64,000 nt of DNA, taken from the NCBI RefSeq assembly GCF_017873175.1, contig NZ_JAGGJW010000021.1, forward strand, positions 1 through 64,000, in the 5' to 3' direction. Of this stretch, positions 51,420 to 59,057 are shown piece by piece (position 1 is the first letter of the stretch; the number at the start of each line of letters is the position of its first letter). The notes beneath the pieces are model-generated. The model saw only the letters and a program-made list of their open reading frames with translations. It did no database searches and had not been told where the DNA came from. The stretch comes from Neorhizobium petrolearium (GTDB taxonomy: Bacteria > Pseudomonadota > Alphaproteobacteria > Rhizobiales > Rhizobiaceae). The position numbers and the translations under genes were made by a program.

Positions 51420-52120
51420 CCTCGCCGCTCGAAATCACGCCGCTTTTCTTTCTGGGCCCTGTGCCGATCACCGCTCCGGTCGTCGTTACCTGGGCCATCA
51501 TGCTGGTGCTGACGCTCGTTTCCATTTTGGCAACGCGGCGTCTTTCTCTAACGCCCTCGAAGACACAGGCTGTGCTGGAAATGCTTGTCGAAACCATCGA
51601 CGGCCAGATCCGCGACACGATGCAGACGGATGCCCGCCCCTACCGGCCGCTTGTCGGCTCCATCTTTATTTTCGTGCTCGTCGCCAATTGGTCTTCCCTC
51701 GTTCCGGGCGTTGAACCGCCGACAGCGCATCTGGAAACGGACACCGCTCTTGCCCTCATCGTGTTCGGCGCAACTATCTTCTACGGCATCAGGATCAGGG
51801 GTGCGGCCGGATATCTCAAGACTTTCGCCGAACCAAGCTGGGTGATGATCCCGCTCAATGTGGTCGAGCAGATCACGCGTACCTTTTCCCTGATCGTGCG
51901 TCTCTTCGGCAATGTCATGAGCGGCGTCTTTGTCATCGGCATCGTGGTTTCGCTGGCAGGCCTGCTGGTGCCCATTCCGCTGATGGCGCTCGACCTGCTG
52001 ACCGGAGCCGTACAGGCCTACATCTTCGCGGTACTGACGATGGTTTTCATCGGTGCTGCAGTCGGCGGAGAGGCCGCATCACCCACCAATTCGCATCTAC
52101 AGGAGCAGAAACAACCATGA
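51416..52120 (+). CDS. atpB: N-ATPase a subunit
   Basis: This 234-residue membrane stator subunit of Fo has five to six helices, with the essential arginine in SLIVRLFGNVMSG (near residue 162) and the C-terminal QAYIFAVLTMVFIGAA block. The short periplasmic N-terminus and length match N-ATPase a subunits. The start overlaps atpR and the stop overlaps atpE (both ATGA). It forms the ion half-channels with the c ring. Confidence 0.93.
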   Translation: MTSPLEITPLFFLGPVPITAPVVVTWAIMLVLTLVSILATRRLSLTPSKTQAVLEMLVETIDGQIRDTMQTDARPYRPLVGSIFIFVLVANWSSLVPGVEPPTAHLETDTALALIVFGATIFYGIRIRGAAGYLKTFAEPSWVMIPLNVVEQITRTFSLIVRLFGNVMSGVFVIGIVVSLAGLLVPIPLMALDLLTGAVQAYIFAVLTMVFIGAAVGGEAASPTNSHLQEQKQP

Positions 52121-52362
52121 ATGTCATCGAAATCGTCAGCATTATCGCGGCAGCTCTTGCTGTCTCCTTCGGCGCGATCGGCCCCGCACTTGCCGAAGGC
52201 AGGGCCGTTGCCGCGGCCATGGACGCCATCGCACGTCAGCCGGAAGCGGCCGGTACGCTCTCGCGCACGCTTTTCGTCGGCCTCGCCATGATCGAGACCA
52301 TGGCGATCTACTGCCTGGTCATCGCGCTTCTGGTCCTCTTCGCAAACCCCTACGCCGGTTGA
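52117..52362 (+). CDS. atpE: N-ATPase c subunit (proteolipid)
   Basis: The 81-residue helical hairpin has the loop motif ARQPEA. Helix 1 holds Glu27 (in ALAEGRA) and helix 2 holds Glu60 (in MIETMAIY). Compared with the Na+-binding c ring of Ilyobacter, Glu27 takes the place of Gln32, Glu60 matches Glu65, Thr61 replaces Ser66, Met62 replaces Thr67, and Tyr65 matches Tyr70. Two glutamates are a feature of N-ATPase c subunits. Most Na+ ligands are kept, but the water-binding Thr is lost. Na+ specificity is likely but not certain. Confidence 0.93.
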   Translation: MNVIEIVSIIAAALAVSFGAIGPALAEGRAVAAAMDAIARQPEAAGTLSRTLFVGLAMIETMAIYCLVIALLVLFANPYAG

Positions 52363-52375
52363 GGACGCAAACGCC

Positions 52376-53116
52376 ATGCATCTCGACTGGTGGACACTTG
52401 CGCTGCAGACGGTCAACGTCCTCGTGCTGCTCTGGTTGCTGAAACGCTTTCTCATGCAGCCCGTCGCCGCGATGATCGATGCCCGGCAGGCTGCAGCAGC
52501 GAAGTTGATTGCCGATGCGCAAGCCGCCAGGACGGATGCCATGGCGGAAAAGCAAAAGGCGGCAGAGGAAACCTCCCGACTTGCCGCGACAAGGGACGAT
52601 GCGCTGAAGGCCGCCCTTGCCGAGGCCGAGGCGGCAAAGGCGGCCGTGCTTGCCGGCGGACGGGCGGAAGCGGAAAAGCTCCGCGCCGCGGTGGAGACCG
52701 ATATAGAACGTCACAGAAAAGAGACGGAGACCTCCTATGCCGAAGACGCCAAGTCGCTGGCGGTCGATATTGCTGCGAAACTGGTCACCCGGCTGCCGGA
52801 AACTGCCAAGATTACCGGTTTCATCGACGGCATTGCCATGGCCTTGCGGGCTCTGCCGCCGGAAAGCCTGGCGGCGATCACCGAGAGCGGACCGGTTCCG
52901 GTACGGGCGGTCCGGGCCCTGACGGATAAGGAAACAAGCGACATTCGGGCCATGCTTGCCGAGGTCCTGGGAAAACCGGTGGAGATCACTGTCGCGGCGG
53001 ATCCGACGCTGCTCGCGGGCTTGCAAATCGACGCGCCCCACGCGGTGGTTCGCAACAATTTCCGGGCCGATCTGGATCGCCTTCTGCGGGAGCTCAAAAG
53101 CCATGGCAGAGATTGA
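52376..53116 (+). CDS. atpF: N-ATPase b subunit with delta-like C-terminus
   Basis: In this 246-residue stator protein the N-terminal helix LALQTVNVLVLLWLLKRFLM anchors it in the membrane. A long charged coiled coil follows to about residue 125 (ALAEAEAAKAAVLAGGRAEAEKL, split). The last 60 residues, including VEITVAADPTLLAGLQIDAP and FRADLDRLLRELK, resemble the C-terminal domain of the delta subunit (atpH). Standard b subunits have about 160 residues, and the operon lacks atpH, so the fusion would replace delta. It overlaps atpA by 14 nt. Confidence 0.9.
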   Translation: MHLDWWTLALQTVNVLVLLWLLKRFLMQPVAAMIDARQAAAAKLIADAQAARTDAMAEKQKAAEETSRLAATRDDALKAALAEAEAAKAAVLAGGRAEAEKLRAAVETDIERHRKETETSYAEDAKSLAVDIAAKLVTRLPETAKITGFIDGIAMALRALPPESLAAITESGPVPVRAVRALTDKETSDIRAMLAEVLGKPVEITVAADPTLLAGLQIDAPHAVVRNNFRADLDRLLRELKSHGRD

Positions 53117-54641
53117 TACCGAGACAAGAGCCTGGCTTTCTCAAAGCCGCGAAACGGTTGCGCGAACTCAATTGGCTCCCCTCGCGGAAGCAGTCGGGCG
53201 GGTGGAACAGGTGGCGGACGGAATTGCCAGCGTTTCCGGCCTGCCCAAAGCCCGGCTGAATGAACTGCTGCATTTCGACGGCGGCCGCACCGGGTTTGCG
53301 CTCACGCTCGATGCCGATACCATCGGCGCGGTACTTTTCGATGAGGGCGACACGATCGAGGCCGGCTCGCGCGTGACGGGCACCGGCGAAGTCGTACGGG
53401 TTCCGGTGGGAGAAGCCCTGCTCGGACGCATCGTCGACCCTCTCGGGCGTCCCCTCGACGACAAAGGCCCGATCGACGCTGAGGCCTTTCATCCAGCCGA
53501 ACGCCCTGCCCCGGCGATCATCGAGCGCGATCTCGTCTCCCGGCCGGTCGAGACCGGTATACTCGTGATCGACGCGCTGTTTGCGCTGGGCCGCGGCCAG
53601 AGGGAGCTGATTATCGGCGACCGGGCCACCGGCAAGACGTCAATCGCCATCGATACGATCATCAACCAGAAGAATTCGGACATCATCTGCGTCTACGTTG
53701 CAGTCGGCCAGCGTGCGACGGCGGTCGAGCGGGTCATCGAGGCAGTTCGTACTCACGGCGCACCGGAACGCTGCATCTTCGTGGTGGCATCCGCATCGGC
53801 ATCCCCCGGCATGCAATGGATCGCGCCTTTTGCCGGCTTCACCATGGCCGAATATTTCCGCGACCGCGGCGGCCATGCGCTGGTGGTCATCGACGATCTG
53901 ACGAAACATGCAGCGACCCATCGCGAGCTTGCCCTGCTGACGCGGGAGCCGCCGGGCCGTGAGGCCTATCCCGGCGATATTTTCTATCTGCACGCCCGGC
54001 TTCTTGAACGCGCGGCGATGCTGTCGGCCGAGCGTGGCGGCGGTTCGCTGACGGCCCTACCGATCGCTGAGACGGACGCCGGCAACCTGTCGGCTTATAT
54101 TCCCACCAACCTGATCTCCATCACCGATGGCCAGATCGTCTTGAACTCGCGGCTCTTCGCCGCCAATCAGCGACCGGCCGTGGATGTGGGCTTGAGCGTC
54201 AGTCGGGTCGGTGGCAAGGCCCAGCATCCGGCGCTGCGGCAGGTTTCCGGACGTATCCGGCTCGATTATTCGCAGTTCCTGGAACTTGAGATGTTCACCC
54301 GTTTCGGCGGCATTTCCGACAACCGCATCAAGGCGCAGATGGACCGTGGAGAACGGATTCGCACGCTGCTTGCCCAGCCGCGTTTCGCTTCGCTGCGCAT
54401 GGTCGACCAGATCGGACTTCTTACGGCCCTCGGCGCAGGCGCACTCGATGCAATGCCCCCCGCCGACATCCTCGCGCTCAGGGCCCGCATTCCCTCTCTG
54501 ATCGATGGAAGAGCGCCCGAGGTCGCCCGGTCCATAGCTGCCGGCAAACCGCTCGACGATGTTCAGCGAAGCGAGTTGGTTGCCGCAGTCCGCGCGATGG
54601 TCGCCGGCAACTCAACAACCGACCCGGAGACACCTCAGTGA
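53103..54641 (+). CDS. atpA: N-ATPase alpha subunit
   Basis: This 512-residue non-catalytic F1 subunit has Walker A in IIGDRATGKTSIAIDTI near residue 172. VVIDDLTKHAATHREL, TREPPGREAYPGDIFYLHARLLERA and ITDGQIVLNSRLF are all alpha hallmarks. Its N-terminal region is shorter and differs from housekeeping AtpA, as expected for an N-ATPase lacking a free delta subunit. ATG 53103 is inside the atpF end. The stop overlaps a GTG start of atpG. Confidence 0.93.
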   Translation: MAEIDTETRAWLSQSRETVARTQLAPLAEAVGRVEQVADGIASVSGLPKARLNELLHFDGGRTGFALTLDADTIGAVLFDEGDTIEAGSRVTGTGEVVRVPVGEALLGRIVDPLGRPLDDKGPIDAEAFHPAERPAPAIIERDLVSRPVETGILVIDALFALGRGQRELIIGDRATGKTSIAIDTIINQKNSDIICVYVAVGQRATAVERVIEAVRTHGAPERCIFVVASASASPGMQWIAPFAGFTMAEYFRDRGGHALVVIDDLTKHAATHRELALLTREPPGREAYPGDIFYLHARLLERAAMLSAERGGGSLTALPIAETDAGNLSAYIPTNLISITDGQIVLNSRLFAANQRPAVDVGLSVSRVGGKAQHPALRQVSGRIRLDYSQFLELEMFTRFGGISDNRIKAQMDRGERIRTLLAQPRFASLRMVDQIGLLTALGAGALDAMPPADILALRARIPSLIDGRAPEVARSIAAGKPLDDVQRSELVAAVRAMVAGNSTTDPETPQ

Positions 54642-55483
54642 CCAGCCGCCTCAGCAATGTCGAAGCGAGGATCGGCTCCGCCGAACAGCTTTTGGCTGTC
54701 GTGACGGCCATGCGCGGCATAGCCGCCGCCCGCTCGCATGAAGCACGAACGCATCTTGAAGGTATCCGCGCCTATTCCGAATCCATCGGAAATGCGATCA
54801 GCAGAGCTCTTCCGCTCCTGCCGTCAAAGACGGCCATCTCCTTTGGCGCGGCGGAGCCAGGACATGCCATTATCGCGATATCGGCAGGCCAGGGTTTTGC
54901 GGGCAGTTTCAGCGAGCGCGTTCTCGATGCCACAGTCGCGATCATGGAAGAGGACCCGCAGAGCCGGCTTTTGATGATCGGCGACCGCGGTTTGATGGTC
55001 GCGGCCGAAAGAAACGTCGCGGTGGAATGGACGGCTCCCATGGTCGCCCATGTCGCTCAGATCGCAGATCTTGCCAGCCGAATCATGGAGACGCTCTACG
55101 ACCGGCTGGATACAGGTGAGCTTTCGCGGGTGACCATGGTCTATACGACCCTCGGCGAAGCCGGCCAGCTCGATATCCTTTGCAGGCCGCTCATACCGTT
55201 CGACTATCGGCGTTTTCCGCCCTCCAGGTCCGCGCAGCCGCCGCTGATCACCCTTCCTGCGCAGCGCCTCGTAACACAACTCGCCGAAGAATATGTCTTC
55301 GCAGAGCTGTGCGAAGCGCTAACATTGTCTTTCGCGGCGGAAAACGAGGCCAGGACACGTTCCATGATCGCGGCAAAGTCCAATGTTGGCAGAACGCTCG
55401 ACGGGCTCGTGTCGCTTTCACGCCAGCTGCGCCAGGAAGAAATCACCAACGAAATCATCGAACTATCTGCCGGCAATGTTTGA
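54638..55483 (+). CDS. atpG: N-ATPase gamma subunit
   Basis: The 281-residue central stalk subunit begins with GTG (GTGA overlap with atpA). The N-terminal helix contains VVTAMRGIAAARSHEAR. The C-terminal helix carries LTLSFAAENEARTRSMIAAKSN, matching the conserved gamma end (R-x-x-AM-x-x-A-x-x-N). The middle is more divergent than in housekeeping gamma. It is the last gene of the operon. The following 200 bp show no gene and no obvious strong terminator. Confidence 0.9.
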   Translation: MTSRLSNVEARIGSAEQLLAVVTAMRGIAAARSHEARTHLEGIRAYSESIGNAISRALPLLPSKTAISFGAAEPGHAIIAISAGQGFAGSFSERVLDATVAIMEEDPQSRLLMIGDRGLMVAAERNVAVEWTAPMVAHVAQIADLASRIMETLYDRLDTGELSRVTMVYTTLGEAGQLDILCRPLIPFDYRRFPPSRSAQPPLITLPAQRLVTQLAEEYVFAELCEALTLSFAAENEARTRSMIAAKSNVGRTLDGLVSLSRQLRQEEITNEIIELSAGNV

Positions 55484-55685
55484 TCCGGACACCGGACCGA
55501 AGCCGGCTGCGGTGCGGTCGTTGCGGCTCAGGCTGAAGTTCGCCCATTGCAGCCGGCGACCAAGACATCTGCCGCAGTGATTTGCGCTGGCTTGCCGTTG
55601 AAGATCGACCTTAGATGCTCTTGGGAGCTATCCTTCGCAGCCCTATCGCTGCAATATTGATCTAACCTCGTTCGAGTAAACCTAG

Positions 55686-56120
55686 ATGAGCCCTGCCCAG
55701 GACCAGTTAGACATTGAAATATTCAAAGGACTGGCAGGGGTGCGGCTCGCTATGCGCCGGTTTCTCGCCTTCAGTGAAGCGGTCCTGACCAAGGCAGGCA
55801 TTACCTCCCAACAATATCAGGCGCTTCTTGTCATCAAGGTCGCTGCGAACAACGAGATCATGATCAAGCAGTTCGCAAACGATATGCTGCTGTCACATCA
55901 TGCCGCCGTGCAACTCGCCGACCGTCTCGTGGCGGCAAAATTTGTGCTGCGCAAAGCATCCCTTAAAGACAGGCGCAGCGTTTTGCTCAAGCTGACGACC
56001 TCTGGAGAAGCGCTTCTCGATACGCTTGCGCGTGATCACCTTCGCGAGATGCTCGCACATGAACCCTTGCTGGCCGAGTCCCTTCGGCGCCTACGCCAGA
56101 TGAGCGAACCGGACGCTTGA
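55686..56120 (+). CDS. MarR family transcriptional regulator
   Basis: The 144-residue winged-helix protein has SQQYQALLVIKVAANNEIMI, a recognition helix in LLSHHAAVQLADRLVAA, and a wing with KDRRSVLLKLTTSG, the DRR signature. MarR proteins are dimeric repressors responding to small phenolics, redox or stress signals. It follows the N-ATPase operon after 200 bp and converges with three small genes on the other strand. The target is unknown; the neighbouring stress genes are candidates. Confidence 0.9.
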   Translation: MSPAQDQLDIEIFKGLAGVRLAMRRFLAFSEAVLTKAGITSQQYQALLVIKVAANNEIMIKQFANDMLLSHHAAVQLADRLVAAKFVLRKASLKDRRSVLLKLTTSGEALLDTLARDHLREMLAHEPLLAESLRRLRQMSEPDA

Positions 56121-56191
56121 CCCCAGATATCGCCGATGACTGGGTCGGCCCCCCCTGTTTGCTTGGTATGACAGCTCGGCCTATCGATCAG

Positions 56192-56437
56192 CTACTTGAC
56201 CTGCCCTCCCCGGACGGCATCGTTCCGGCCGGGAAACCTCAGCTTCTTGGTCGTATCCGTGAAAAATCTTGGGCCAACCAACCGGACCCGCTTTCCGGCG
56301 ACATCGACGATATAGCGCGGCATATCGGGAGTGCCCGTAGGCAGTACCGACTGCGTTGCCGCGGCAGCAGGCAATGATCCGAGCCCGACGCCCAACAGCG
56401 CGAGCGCTTTGAAATAGCGTGCCGTCCTCAATCTCAT
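56192..56437 (-). CDS. Small secreted hypothetical protein
   Basis: The 81-residue product begins with a signal peptide (RTARYFKALALLGVGLGSLPAAAAT). A small basic mature part follows, with RYIVDVAGKRVRLVGPRFF and an ending of KKLRFPGRNDAVRG. GGGAG lies about 11 nt before ATG 56437. I recognise no family. It is the last of three small minus-strand genes and may share a transcript with them. The mature part is likely periplasmic. Confidence 0.55.
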   Translation of the reverse strand: MRLRTARYFKALALLGVGLGSLPAAAATQSVLPTGTPDMPRYIVDVAGKRVRLVGPRFFTDTTKKLRFPGRNDAVRGGQVK

Positions 56438-56513
56438 GACAAGCGTAACTCCCGAAACGATCACGGTCCATCTGACGCTCGGTTCTTTCTTCCACGCGGC
56501 GCAGCACGACTAT

Positions 56514-56822
56514 TCACCGGGAGGATGGCTCGCGTCCCGCCACCGGCAATATCTTCGCCGGGCCAACCGTTTCCCATCGGATGCCGGCGCTTTCGTCAGG
56601 GCTCCTTCGAAAGTTGACCGTCATCCTTCGCGGACGTTTTCCCTCGCGGTACATCAGAAAAATGGCGGTGCAGCTTTCCCTTGCCTGCACAACCGATAGC
56701 AGTTGGCCAGGTTTCGTCACGAGCAGGCCTTTGGCTGCAGCGGTACAGCCTGAGACCTCTCCAGCCAGGATTGGATGCGCGAGAGGCAAAAGTGCAAGCA
56801 GAACCAAAGGTTTGAACTTCAT
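56514..56822 (-). CDS. Small secreted hypothetical protein with two cysteines
   Basis: This 102-residue protein has a signal peptide (KFKPLVLLALLPLAHPILA). The mature domain contains Cys in EVSGCTAAAKG and in RESCTAIF, which could form a disulfide. The IFLMYREGKRPRRMTVNFRR segment looks beta-rich. No family is recognised. The start at ATG 56822 places the hydrophobic segment at the N-terminus; an upstream ATG at 56837 is possible. It probably acts in the periplasm. Confidence 0.55.
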   Translation of the reverse strand: MKFKPLVLLALLPLAHPILAGEVSGCTAAAKGLLVTKPGQLLSVVQARESCTAIFLMYREGKRPRRMTVNFRRSPDESAGIRWETVGPAKILPVAGREPSSR

Positions 56823-56860
56823 CGGAACCGGACACAACCATGTGATTGAAACGACCTACA

Positions 56861-57166
56861 CTAATGCAGCCCAGACAAGTTCCGAAGCTCCTCCGGCTCA
56901 AACAGGGCGTCGCAGACTTCCTCAATCATGACGCGAACGGCACCCGCGACCGGTGGCGAAAGAGTTTCGCCCTGCCGGGCGGCGTGAGCAATGCGGATCA
57001 ATCCTTCCAGCTCGGCGACGTTGTCGATCAATCCGTCCAGTCTCTCCTCGATATCGGCGGGCAATGAAGCGGACATCAACAAACCGTCGAGGTTCAAGAT
57101 TCCCCGCTCGCTCAACTTGCTTTCGAGAAGCAGCGACAGCCTTGCGAATTCATCCATGTCCGCCAT
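56861..57166 (-). CDS. Small cytoplasmic hypothetical protein
   Basis: The 101-residue acidic, helical, leucine-rich protein (DEFARLSLLLESKLSERGIL, later ELEGLIRIAHAARQGE and MIEEVCDALFEPEELRNL) has no signal or membrane segment. GGGAGG stands 4 nt before ATG 57166. I do not recognise the family. It heads the trio of small genes. An imperfect operator-like repeat, TATCA-N5-TGATA, lies about 100 bp upstream at 57263-57277. Confidence 0.6.
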   Translation of the reverse strand: MADMDEFARLSLLLESKLSERGILNLDGLLMSASLPADIEERLDGLIDNVAELEGLIRIAHAARQGETLSPPVAGAVRVMIEEVCDALFEPEELRNLSGLH

Positions 57167-57599
57167 GTTTCCTCCCAATATAGCACCATCTCAACTTGCA
57201 AGGTTTAGCCCCAGCCATTTTTTTGACGCGCCCGTAATTCGGGCACGATTTTGATTAATTTATATCACGCCATGATACAAATTAAAAGAATAGAACCTTT
57301 GTTACGAAGATCATTCAGACTTGGCCAGGTGCGATTGATGCCGGCGTCAAAATGCTTCCCGGCGGCAAAGACGATGAAATACGACCGTCACCTGTAGCGA
57401 GCCCCCTCTTAAGCGGTCACGCAATGATGGTGTTCAGCCTGCTACCGGCTTTCTTTGATTTTCTGCTACGCATCGCGGGATGTCTTACTCCAAATGATAG
57501 CCCAAGACGTGAACCGTGAACCATGTCGGCAGGTGTTGAGAGGGTCTTTCAAGGCAATCCAAGCCTCACATGAGCGGTTTGTGACGGCGCCTCAATCTT
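57167..57599. promoter_or_regulatory. 433-bp intergenic region upstream of the small-gene trio
   Basis: No gene is supported here. The part next to 57166 is AT-rich and contains a GCCCG-N5-CGGGC hairpin (57229-57243) and TATCA-CGCCA-TGATA (57263-57277). These could be part of the promoter or operator of the minus-strand gene. The distal half lies just beyond the 3-prime end of the disrupted universal stress protein gene and shows nothing recognisable. Confidence 0.4.
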
Positions 57600-58025
57600 T
57601 CATGGAACGACAACGACTGCGCAGGTGGCTAGGCTTACAAGCCTTTGAGATACGCTGCCGAGCAACAATCCGGTCAGCCTTCGTCGTCCACGGCGCCCGG
57701 CGACGATGACGTCCACCTTGTCTCATCGGGCCTTGTCGATGATCACCTCAGCGGAGTCACCCCGGGCCGACTGTACCTCAACGTCGGGAACACCCGCCTC
57801 ATGAGCGGCTTCCTTCGCCTGGTGCAGGATTTGATTTGCAAGTCCTTCAATGGCGTCGCCGACACTTCCTTCCGCCCGCGCAAATTGCTTGATGTCCTCC
57901 CTAGCATGCCCCTCGACCGTCAGAATCGATAGTTTGCCGCCACCAGTCAGCGCCATGCCGACGGCAACTTCCGTCGCGCGCGCCGCGCTTTCCGATCCGT
58001 CCGTGGCAAGCAGAACATGTCGCAT
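57600..58025 (-). pseudogene. Universal stress protein (UspA family) with one in-frame stop codon
   Basis: The frame starts at ATG 58025 (GAGGAG 8 nt upstream) with RHVLLATDGSESAARATEVA, the Usp N-terminus. After 100 codons, at EVIIDKAR, a TGA occurs at 57723-57725. The same frame then continues for 40 codons (DKVDVIVAGRRG, then TGLLLGSVSQRLVSLA and VVVVP) to a normal stop. That tail contains the conserved glycine-rich ATP-binding region and C-terminal beta strand. One point mutation therefore separates the two parts. The truncated 100-residue product lacks the nucleotide-binding signature and is probably inactive. A sequencing error is possible. Confidence 0.85.
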
Positions 58026-58087
58026 CAGCACTTCTCCTCGTCGTCTGGCGGCAACAACACCAAGGATGAAACAAGACCGCTGCCTTG

Positions 58088-58303
58088 TCATCCAGATGCC
58101 GCCGCGGTCTCATCCTGCGGATCGGCGACCAAGACCGCCATGACAGTTTTGGCCGCCTCGGGTTCGGATCTTCCGCGCAATGCCTTGACCTGCTCCCGTT
58201 CTGCCACCGGTAATGATTTTGATCGTATCCTCCAGTCGTCTGGGCAGGTTTGCTCTTGCTGTCTAAGGTGATCCAGACATTCGTCAGATCCGATGGCGAT
58301 CAT
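58088..58303 (-). CDS. Doubtful small ORF between the stress protein and nitroreductase genes
   Basis: A 71-codon frame fills much of the gap. Its C-terminal half (VAEREQVKALRGRSEPEAAK, then VMAVLVADPQD) looks helical and protein-like, but no ribosome site precedes ATG 58303. A GTG inside the frame near 58205 also lacks support. It shares no motif I know. It may be a relic or a chance frame. Confidence 0.25.
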   Translation of the reverse strand: MIAIGSDECLDHLRQQEQTCPDDWRIRSKSLPVAEREQVKALRGRSEPEAAKTVMAVLVADPQDETAAASG

Positions 58304-58308
58304 CTACA

Positions 58309-58866
58309 TCAGTCCAGCCAGCGAAGACGTGCGCGATTGCGCGGCACAGGCGGCATCGGTGCAGCAGGATGGCCGACGATAATTGGCGCGACCGGCACGA
58401 AATCCTGCGGCACACCAATGGCCTTGCGGCCTTCTTCCGTCTCCAGCCAGCGCTGGGCGAAGCCGATCCAACAGGAACCGAGCCCACGGGCATAGGCGGC
58501 AAGCATCAGGTTTTCTGCGGCAAGCGAGGCATCTTCGACGGCCCAATCGCCGCTGCTGGCGGAAATGACGATCAGCGCCGGAGCGTGATAGAAGATATGG
58601 AAATCCGGATTTTCCAGGTGCTCGCGCAGATGAGGCGGAGGAGCGTTCTCTTGGTATGCCTTCAGCACATGGGCCTTGGCCACTGACGAGATCCGGTCGA
58701 GCAGCGGTTTATTCCGAATAACGGTAAAATCCCAGGGTTGCCCATTGACGGCGCTGGGCGCCTGAATGGCAGCCTCGATCAGAAATTCGAGCATCGACTT
58801 ATCGACCGGCTCCGCCGTAAAGGCCCGCGTGGCGCGACGGCCATAGATTGCCTCGATGACTTCCAT
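58309..58866 (-). CDS. Nitroreductase family protein
   Basis: The 185-residue FMN-dependent oxidoreductase begins MEVIEAIYGRRATRAF with the RRxxRxF-type FMN phosphate site. AAIQAPSAVNGQPWDFTVI is the family's second block, and ARGLGSCWIGF the third. Members reduce nitroaromatics, quinones or enones with NAD(P)H. It shares a 190-bp divergent promoter region with the alcohol dehydrogenase, where an FNR/FixK-like site lies. Microaerobic or anaerobic expression is therefore plausible. Confidence 0.9.
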   Translation of the reverse strand: MEVIEAIYGRRATRAFTAEPVDKSMLEFLIEAAIQAPSAVNGQPWDFTVIRNKPLLDRISSVAKAHVLKAYQENAPPPHLREHLENPDFHIFYHAPALIVISASSGDWAVEDASLAAENLMLAAYARGLGSCWIGFAQRWLETEEGRKAIGVPQDFVPVAPIIVGHPAAPMPPVPRNRARLRWLD

Positions 58867-58974
58867 TTTAATCGTCCTTGCTGTTCTCCTCTTTTGTTAT
58901 ACCACCTTCCGGTGAGGGCATTGATCTCAGTCGGCTTTGGGCGGCGGGCATATTCAGGGGCGAACTCGCCGGCA

Positions 58975-58988
58975 TTGATAGGGGTCAA
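58975..58988. promoter_or_regulatory. Putative FNR/FixK-type site before the alcohol dehydrogenase
   Basis: TTGATAGGGGTCAA matches 9 of 10 defined positions of TTGAT-N4-ATCAA. It is centred 76 nt upstream of the ADH ATG. A weaker half-site, TTGATCTCAGTCGG, lies at 58921-58934, nearer the nitroreductase start. In rhizobia such sites bind FixK or FnrN and activate genes at low oxygen. Confidence 0.6.
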
Positions 58989-59057
58989 GGCGATTTGCTC
59001 CTATGGTGCGATGTTGATCGCAAACGGCGTGTCGTCGCCTTAACCAGGAGAAACACC

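Noticed and set aside
57455..57709. 84-codon plus-strand frame
   Set aside because: It runs antisense to the downstream half of the disrupted universal stress protein gene and has no protein-like features.
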